Positions 22,301 to 26,141 of a stretch of DNA of 26,141 nucleotides are shown here, piece after piece. This DNA comes from a virus. The notes below the pieces were generated by a model, which was given only the letters and a program-made list of their open reading frames with translations, was not told the DNA's origin and did not search any database. The position numbers and the translations under genes were made by a program. The stretch's first letter is position 1. The number at the start of each line of letters is the position of its first letter. The stretch covers positions 1 through 26,141 of IMG/VR virus record IMGVR_UViG_3300047388_000074. One strand, written 5' to 3'.

Positions 22301-22711
22301 CAGCGCTGTCCACATCCGGTCGAGCGTGCCGAGCTTGTCGAAGTCGTCCTGCGCCAGGCGCGCGGCCAGCGGGTTCGATCCGATGAATGCGGACAAGCCC
22401 GGGGCGGCGGCGAGCGTCTGGTTGTTCTGCACCTGCTGCGCGGACTGCGCAGCCTCCTGCAGGTTGGCCGAGGCCGCCGGCTGCGGGATGCCCAGCGTCT
22501 TCGAGGCAGCCAGTGCCTTGGCCTCCGCGTCCGGGTTGCTTCCCTGGGCCAGCGCGAGGTTCTTCTGCGCGCGGACGCGGTCGGACGCGGCCTGCATGTC
22601 AATGACCTGTCCGGCCATGTCGTCGTAGTTCGTGCTGGCCGGCAGCGGCGCGGCTACAGCCGGCGCGGTAGCCTGCGAGGCGAGCGAGTCGAAGTCGATC
22701 GATTGCGGCAT
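16316..22711 (-). CDS. Giant polyvalent ejection protein with ART-like and zincin motifs
   Basis: This is a 2131-aa protein. The N-terminal about 300 residues are helical, with a Gly/Ala-rich hydrophobic stretch at about 195-270 (SFAGFIAGLVDNAVQGGGKG, then many GAA/GGV repeats) that could insert into membrane. Residues about 640-820 look like an ADP-ribosyltransferase of polyvalent phage proteins: VWFHGTSSDVSKFE with H655, then GRGYYLTDDPGTASGYA. Residues 836-850 carry an HExxH zincin motif (TLIHESGHAWLEEL, H841-H845). The rest is long helical rod with many Glu, Arg and Ala, and a C-terminal about 450 residues (GIGFRLSTVLKHDLTALANS) typical of the last segment of such proteins. It is likely packed in the capsid and ejected into the host, with the enzymes acting early in the cytoplasm or periplasm. 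The ART region looks less GC-rich than its flanks. The enzyme roles are inferred from motifs. Confidence 0.82.
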   Translation of the reverse strand: MPQSIDFDSLASQATAPAVAAPLPASTNYDDMAGQVIDMQAASDRVRAQKNLALAQGSNPDAEAKALAASKTLGIPQPAASANLQEAAQSAQQVQNNQTLAAAPGLSAFIGSNPLAARLAQDDFDKLGTLDRMWTALKTGMSTAIDSNALGRLGEVKQVASIFGAATPGTDQAIETTSGRIAATPKLTGGLGTVQSFAGFIAGLVDNAVQGGGKGAVAGGVIGAAAGAPAGGVGAIPGSIAGAATGGTIGFNLDMAQVAAGNAYLKMGQMRGADGQPLSEAGKQFGAIFTGAATYALGTYGSAIESKLLSAGGAEKIAQQAVERAVQTPTFARALASLGVGTAKGAAAGATFMTAMEASNIVGEQIAKSLSAGDFGTDTTELVNRLSDAAINGALMVGGLHATIGGIGLYGDFRAAQRAQGQVAMFKNILDGSADSKTRERDLGMFQQFMQAQTDGTPVQDLHISAAKIRELYQGAAVEPSLLEAGRDPIFGFVPDMAKQLAEAEANGGDVVIPTADFVTHLAGSPIADKLLPDIRVGADAMSLNEAKAFQKEYEARVKQAVDDAAGAEQKPDSAQQIADDVRQRAIAAGRPEAEASRYGQIFAARYVARAERRGLGEDPAVLYKAEGAKIGDESSDVGGRTLNQSSRGDDVWFHGTSSDVSKFERIEGGNMWGRGYYLTDDPGTASGYATGTAGGRIAPKGDAAPNVMPVRVAPGEIFDMAAPVRAATIKRLKKASGADLSDQMWPGMRNRDLRQLLSENLEGGDEAANLALQDAGFKGISEDSKIAGPGRTLMVFNADDISSDITGKVLAQGERGKIAFNDAGATIHLFEKADSSTLIHESGHAWLEELAADAGAKDAPQQLRDDDAAVRAWLGNDGGEFTTEQHEQFARAAEAYLMEGKAPSRALARVFSRFKQWLTKIYRTVAALDTPINADIRGVFDRLLATDAELAEATKSTGLEPNFTDRKQAGMTQAEWGAYTRTIDRANQQAESTMLDKMMATVRRQRTAEYRAERAQVADEVAKTVDARPDMQALNLLRSGKMPGGEDLGERIRLNTNFVTEVYGKDGVAALPKGITSKDGFDPAYVSEMLGFDSPDEMVRGLQSLEAQQREIRQAEGERRGIREYLIDQETDARMAERKGELTDEASIKDEAVAALHGEGQAELLATELRYLRRQGAQALLDQGKRRAEAGTPEPTEGDAALKSAQWNEQAEKDMAAALRESVTVTRPMLEAMRARVDELLANKSTAEIGRFNSFLRDERKAAREVQEAILSKDWAGAAAAKQRQIVSHILYTKARAAAAEVERGTRNFERAVAKPAFKNLDKEYNDQIQDLLGRFGFDAGRGEELQRTKGGTLQEFVERKSAESGIELQVDPALYDFAGKPVGDLTLAQFRALDEAVRSMQELGRGEKMIEVDGVQREFTEVRDEVVAAIRDLGERAKSDFYDPKDAGARAAFAEKLFGTLRGIDASLTKPEALFDQIDRGDPLGIMNRAVFRRLKEAQHREDRTQDVASKSLKAAVDAAGKGWQKRLRDAVPDDPNLRNPETGRPMKLTRQRMLSMALNWGNEGNRVKLADGYRWDPRAVKSFLDKNMTKADWDFVQSVWEIFDQNKAALDELQKRVTGVGLDLVQADRFSTPHGEYEGGYYPIVYDAARDLKSETHAEKNAADTLFPNGYTRATTPKGSTISRVEGVKRPIQLSLDVAPWKIGQTLHDLAFREAIMDADRILGDGSVKRAFDDVFGSEYRKTLRPWLKHVANARNIDDAAISWIDKAISTARTNTVMVGIGFRLSTVLKHDLTALANSIGEIGAKEMFTATRDLYRPGDDGSNSWQFIFEKSAEMKYRQVAYDKDITAQYDKLIGDSRYTAFQKAAQHYGHLAVSKLDMGTAGPVWLSSYRRALAEGRNDADAVYLADKSVRNAHGAQGITDTAAIQRAKGAAQLINMFYGFFNHVYNRQRLIAMDASAGAKNVRSGEYKAATKNFASVLARSFWYIAVPGLIEAIVATQGPNENKDESWGGWAAKAVLGSVPAGIPIMRDIAKAIVEGRDYEGSPIVNAVNNVIRGGIEVSHALHGDELKPSAGKHIATAVGLVTGLPTAAPFTAGKFLWDYGAGEADPQSISEWYRGLTSGKTDK

Positions 22712-22712
22712 G

Positions 22713-25079
22713 TCAGTGGGCCGCCAGCGTCGAGTTCAGGTGCAGCAGGTACGCGGTCTGGATCTGCGCCTCGGTCGCATCCTTGCCGCTCTTGGCCTTG
22801 ATGGCTGGCGCGATCCCCGCGCGGAAGTCCGGCGGGACGGCGACCTTGACGCTGCCCGCGGTCTCTGGCGTGATCTGGTAGGCCGGCGTGTCGTTGCTGC
22901 CCCAGAAGCGGCCCGGCGTCTGCACGTTTGTCGTCAAGCCCTTGGCCATGGCGATGATCTCCTGGTCGTTCGGGCGACGACCATTCTTCGCGTGGAAGGT
23001 GTCGAGTTCCTGGCCGAGCGCGCCGGTGTACTGATTGAAGTTCTTGGCGATGTCGGAGCTGGCCGACGTGTTCTTGTCCGGAACCTTGATACCGGCCGGG
23101 CGCAGCGCGTAGTCGGTGGCCAGCGAAAGCGCGTGCAGCATGTTGGTGGACCGGTCTGCGTCCAGATCTGCCTTGTTGCGCGCCGCCACCTGCAGCCCGG
23201 TGAGCTTGTCGAAGTCGGCGAAGGGGAGCTTGGAGATCAGCGGCGTGAGGTCGAGATTGGCGAAGCCCTGCCGGTCGTTGGCGAATTGGCCCATCAACTG
23301 GTAGACGAGACCCTGCGTCGCGGCCGTGCGCGGCGGATCGCCGCCGGCCTTCATGCGGTCCTGGATCGCCATCTGGACTTCGGGCGTCGCCGAATTCCAG
23401 GCCGCCTTCATTGACGGGTCGGCGAGCAGCGAATCCATCGTAGTCGCGCGTTGCGAGCCATCAGGCGCGGCGCCGACCAGGCCGCGGGTGAGCGTGTCGC
23501 GCGCGCTTTCCTGCTGCGCCTGCTGGGCGGCAATCGTGAGTTGGCCGTAGCTGGCCACACGGGTGGCCGCACCATCAGCGCCCACGATGTCGTTGGGGTA
23601 CATCTGCAGCCACGAGTCGCGCGCGGCGGCCATCATGGACGGCAGTCGGGTCTTGAGGTCGTTGGCGGTCGGCACCTGGGGCTGGGCCTGTGCTGCTACC
23701 GGCGGCAGCGCACCGTCGGCGCCGGTCGTGCCAGCGAACTGCGCCGGATTCGTCTTGCCAGCGTCCTGCGCTGCGACGGCCGCGTGCGCGTCGCCGAGCT
23801 GCTTCAGGCCGTTCGCCACGTATTTGTTCGTCTCGTCGAACGGGATCTTCGCGGCCCAGTCGGCGGTGCTGATCTGTCCGATGCGCGGGTCGCCGAACTT
23901 CTGGATCCACTTGTCGACCTGGCCGGGCCCTGCGTTGTAGGCGGCGAGCGTCAGCGCCGGGTTGTCGTAGCGTGCGGTCATGGCGCCGAGGTAGTCGCGG
24001 CCCACGCGCTCCAACTCGCCTGGCAGCGGCTTGCCGTCGACGCCGACCTGCGCTGGCCTGACGCCGAAGCCTGGATCGGTGGACGTGGCCGGCATCACCT
24101 GCATGGCGCCCTTCGCGCCTTTGGTGCTGACCGCGCTGGTGTCGCCGCCGCTCTCCATGCGCTCGACGATCGCAGCCATCGGTGAGGTACCGGCCGCCAC
24201 GTGCCAGAGCATGTCCGGGCTGGTGGGCATCTGGCCGTTGACGATCTTCGTAGCGAGGTCGCGCTGCTGAACCGGCCGGATTGCGTTCTGGACGTCGCGC
24301 GCCAGGCCGATCTGCGCATTCGGCCCCAGCTGGTCCTGCACCTGCTTGAACATCGCCTCGGCCTTGTACGGGTCGGCCTGGACGACGCCCGGAATTCCGT
24401 TGGCGATCGACTGGATGCGCGTGCCGTATGCCGCGTCGAAGTACTGCAGCTTCATCGCAGTCACGGCCTGGGGTGGCATTCCCTTGCGGGCGCCGATGCT
24501 GTCGATGGTCGAGCCGATCGCCAGCATCTGCGTCTGGAAGTTCACCTCGTCTGTTGGCCGAGAGGCCATGCTGCGCAGCGCCAGCGTCACGGTGTCGTTG
24601 GCGGTCGTGTCGTTGAATAGATCCGTCTGGCGCGCCTGGTGCTCGAGCAATTGCTGCTTGAACTGCATGCCAACGACCTCGGCGTGCTGGTCGAACATGC
24701 GCTGCTGGTTGGGCGTGGTCAGGTTGGCGCGGATGTCCTGCTGCGCCTTGGCGAAGCGATCCGCGTAGGTGTCGACGAACTGCTGGCCGACGGTGCCGCC
24801 CTCCTTCACGTTCGCGAATCCGCCATTCGTGTCGTACTGCAACCCGATCGACGACTGGCGCAGCGAGTTGGCGGCTGACTGAGCAACGATCGTGTCCTGG
24901 CGTTCGTTGGTCTGGGCAACGGTGTCGGCAGCCTGCTGCAGGTCGCGGCCGGCGCCGGAGATCTCCTGGCCGGCCATGCCGACCTGGCGCCAGTTCGGCG
25001 GCTCGAATGCGGCGACGCCGCCGGCGGGCTGCGGCGTGCCGCTACCGCCGAACGAGTTGACGTCTGGCATCGTAGGCAT
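22713..25079 (-). CDS. Ejection protein with lytic transglycosylase domain
   Basis: This is a 788-aa protein from ATG 25079 (TGATG overlap with the preceding gene). Residues about 80-290 are helical. Residues about 295-440 form a lytic transglycosylase (SLT) domain: AAIVERMESGGDTSAVS with the catalytic glutamate near residue 309, GAKGAMQVMPATSTD, YDNPALTLAAYNAGPGQV and a closing KWIQKFGDP. The remaining 350 residues are again helical. It resembles the T7 gp16-type internal virion protein, in which the enzyme cuts a hole in peptidoglycan for DNA passage. Its place between the small gp14-like protein and the giant protein matches the usual order of the three ejection genes. Confidence 0.88.
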   Translation of the reverse strand: MPTMPDVNSFGGSGTPQPAGGVAAFEPPNWRQVGMAGQEISGAGRDLQQAADTVAQTNERQDTIVAQSAANSLRQSSIGLQYDTNGGFANVKEGGTVGQQFVDTYADRFAKAQQDIRANLTTPNQQRMFDQHAEVVGMQFKQQLLEHQARQTDLFNDTTANDTVTLALRSMASRPTDEVNFQTQMLAIGSTIDSIGARKGMPPQAVTAMKLQYFDAAYGTRIQSIANGIPGVVQADPYKAEAMFKQVQDQLGPNAQIGLARDVQNAIRPVQQRDLATKIVNGQMPTSPDMLWHVAAGTSPMAAIVERMESGGDTSAVSTKGAKGAMQVMPATSTDPGFGVRPAQVGVDGKPLPGELERVGRDYLGAMTARYDNPALTLAAYNAGPGQVDKWIQKFGDPRIGQISTADWAAKIPFDETNKYVANGLKQLGDAHAAVAAQDAGKTNPAQFAGTTGADGALPPVAAQAQPQVPTANDLKTRLPSMMAAARDSWLQMYPNDIVGADGAATRVASYGQLTIAAQQAQQESARDTLTRGLVGAAPDGSQRATTMDSLLADPSMKAAWNSATPEVQMAIQDRMKAGGDPPRTAATQGLVYQLMGQFANDRQGFANLDLTPLISKLPFADFDKLTGLQVAARNKADLDADRSTNMLHALSLATDYALRPAGIKVPDKNTSASSDIAKNFNQYTGALGQELDTFHAKNGRRPNDQEIIAMAKGLTTNVQTPGRFWGSNDTPAYQITPETAGSVKVAVPPDFRAGIAPAIKAKSGKDATEAQIQTAYLLHLNSTLAAH

Positions 25080-25738
25080 CAGAAGCCTCCCGATCCGCCG
25101 TGCCAGCTCATCCCGCCGCCGCCCATGCTGTCATCACCGCCGGCGCCCACCTGCGGGCCGCCGCCGCCGAAGCGCTGGAACAGAGATGCGCCCTTGGCCT
25201 GGCTCTTGAGCAGGTTGGCCGCTGCGCCACCATAGGCCGCCGCGCCCACCTGCAGCGAGTTGTCGAAGGTCGATTTCCCCTCGAACGTCTTGGCGTCGGC
25301 CTGCTCGTTGTCCAGCCGCGCCCGGTCCCGGCCTCCGTACAGCGCGAGCTGCTTCTGATAGGCGCCCTCGCCAGCGTCGCGCGCGATCAGGTTGACGACC
25401 GTGGGGTCTGAGGCACCGCCGCCGCTGCCAGCAGCCACCGCCAGCGCACGCGAGGTGACGAACTGAGTCTGGCGGTCGATGTCGGAGGCGGTGCGCTGTG
25501 ACGCGGCCTCGGCCGTGTTCGCGTTCTGGCGCATCTGCGCGGCTTCGAACTGGGCGGCCTGGCGAGCCTGGATCCCGAACATGACGTGACTGACGCCGCC
25601 GGCGGCCTGGCCGAACGCGTCCAGCGATCCGCCCACCGCGTTCAGGTTGAACGGCGCGCGGTCAGCGGTTGGCACGGTGGACAGGCCGGTGTCGTCGGTA
25701 CCCGACATCGAAGCCACGAAGCTGTCGAAGAGTCCCAT
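25079..25738 (-). CDS. Small internal virion protein (gp14-like)
   Basis: This is a 219-aa protein. The central part is a long Ala/Gln-rich helix (IQARQAAQFEAAQMRQNANT, AASQRTASDIDRQTQF) followed by ALAVAAGSGGGASDPTVV. The C-terminal 40 residues are Gly-rich (RFGGGGPQVGAGG, ending GGSGGF). The segment SGGGASDPTV-NL followed by Arg/Glu helices is typical of phage internal virion proteins next to tail nozzle genes. The protein should be ejected with DNA and help form the channel across the envelope. Both junctions are TGATG overlaps. Confidence 0.72.
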   Translation of the reverse strand: MGLFDSFVASMSGTDDTGLSTVPTADRAPFNLNAVGGSLDAFGQAAGGVSHVMFGIQARQAAQFEAAQMRQNANTAEAASQRTASDIDRQTQFVTSRALAVAAGSGGGASDPTVVNLIARDAGEGAYQKQLALYGGRDRARLDNEQADAKTFEGKSTFDNSLQVGAAAYGGAAANLLKSQAKGASLFQRFGGGGPQVGAGGDDSMGGGGMSWHGGSGGF

Positions 25739-26141
25739 CAGCTGTTTTGCACCTCATCGAGGGTGATGGCCATGACGGTGGCCGGCCTCGGCGCCTGGGC
25801 GACGATGCACACGCGCATGTCGGTGGTCCAGGTTCCGGGGAATTCGATCAGGTTCTGGTCGTAGTCCGCCTCGACCTCTTGCGTGACGAGAGCGCCGTCT
25901 TCGATCAGCGGCATGTCGTCGAGGTAATCGAAGGACGACCCGAAGCGCACGCCGCGCCGGTGCGTGTCGGCCAGGACGAGGCCGATGTGGCCGATCTTCT
26001 TTTGCTGGTTGAGCATCGAGCCCTGGCCTTGCACGCCCAGCTTCGCGCTCTGGAACGGTGCCGAGTAGCCCAGGCCGATGACGACGTTGGAGGCGGCTGT
26101 GGCGAGCGTGACAAGCCCGGCGCCGTCGGCGGTGTAGCGCT
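25738..26141 (-). CDS. Tail nozzle/tail tubular protein B-like (C-terminal part)
   Basis: The frame is open from the right edge of the window to TGA 25740-25738, giving about 134 codons, so the start lies outside. The beginning is SNVVIGLGYSAPFQSAKL, then KKIGHIGLVLADTHRRGVRF, an FDYLDDMPLIED piece and a final TTDMRVCIVAQAPRPATVMA. The GLGYSAPFQSAKL/IGHIGLVLADT pattern is the usual C-terminal part of podovirus tail nozzle (T7 gp12-like, stabilisation) proteins. An internal GTG at 26034 would start a 98-aa protein but is not the true start. The next gene follows with a TGATG overlap. Confidence 0.75.
   Translation of the reverse strand, partial: RYTADGAGLVTLATAASNVVIGLGYSAPFQSAKLGVQGQGSMLNQQKKIGHIGLVLADTHRRGVRFGSSFDYLDDMPLIEDGALVTQEVEADYDQNLIEFPGTWTTDMRVCIVAQAPRPATVMAITLDEVQNS

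Noticed and set aside
16469-22801. A 2110-codon open frame on the + strand opposite the giant ejection gene
   Set aside because: It mirrors the - strand gene. High GC with strong third-position bias leaves antisense frames open. The translation is Leu/Ala/Arg/Val-rich without recognisable domains.
1-26141. CRISPR array, rRNA or complete tRNA gene
   Set aside because: No regularly spaced direct repeats of CRISPR type and no recognisable rRNA or full cloverleaf were seen. The repeats present are explained by the DGR or are very short.

Overview
The window is a GC-rich (roughly two-thirds G+C by eye) stretch of a temperate tailed phage or prophage. The late genes look like those of a short-tailed (podovirus-type) phage: a tail-nozzle-like protein, small and large ejection (internal virion) proteins, a lytic transglycosylase and a beta-helix tailspike. 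The overall style recalls Bordetella phage BPP-1 and its relatives in Beta/Gammaproteobacteria. The host itself cannot be named from this sequence. No host genes are visible.

Layout. Positions 2-10976 are read on the + strand. They hold a partial Cys-rich small protein, then a recombination module: a putative single-strand annealing protein, a YqaJ-type exonuclease with a long C-terminal extension, NinB and a KTSC-domain protein. The centrepiece, 4043-6665, is a complete diversity-generating retroelement (DGR). It has two paralogous DUF1566/C-type-lectin-like variable proteins, each ending in an 88-bp variable repeat (VR1 4343-4430, VR2 4817-4904), then Avd, the template repeat (TR 5486-5573) and a DGR reverse transcriptase with a YVDD box and the diagnostic IGNLSSQ motif. 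After it come a CxxC protein, a C5-cytosine methyltransferase, several small or unknown proteins and an AlpA/Xis-like DNA-binding protein. The last of these runs convergently into a tyrosine integrase (- strand, 10915-11913).

Positions 12141-26141 are read on the - strand, from right to left: tail nozzle (cut by the window edge), gp14-like protein, transglycosylase, a 2131-aa polyvalent ejection protein with an ADP-ribosyltransferase-like domain and an HExxH zincin motif, a 33-aa ORF lying in a hairpin, the tailspike, and a lysis cassette (membrane protein, 59-aa protein, T4-type lysozyme, holin-like protein, 199-aa membrane protein, 29-aa membrane peptide). Almost every junction is an ATGA or TGATG overlap, so this is one translationally coupled late operon.

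How it works together. RT and Avd would copy TR RNA with adenine-specific errors and retrohome the cDNA into VR1 and VR2. VR2 differs from TR at 18 positions and VR1 at 17. All but one of these 35 changes fall on TR adenines, which is direct sequence evidence of past mutagenic retrohoming. Two features deserve special attention. The TR lies inside the open reading frame of the reverse transcriptase, upstream of its conserved domain. Both VRs, but not the TR, are followed at once by three TCCTT units spaced exactly 8 nt apart, a candidate cis signal that could mark the recipient sites.
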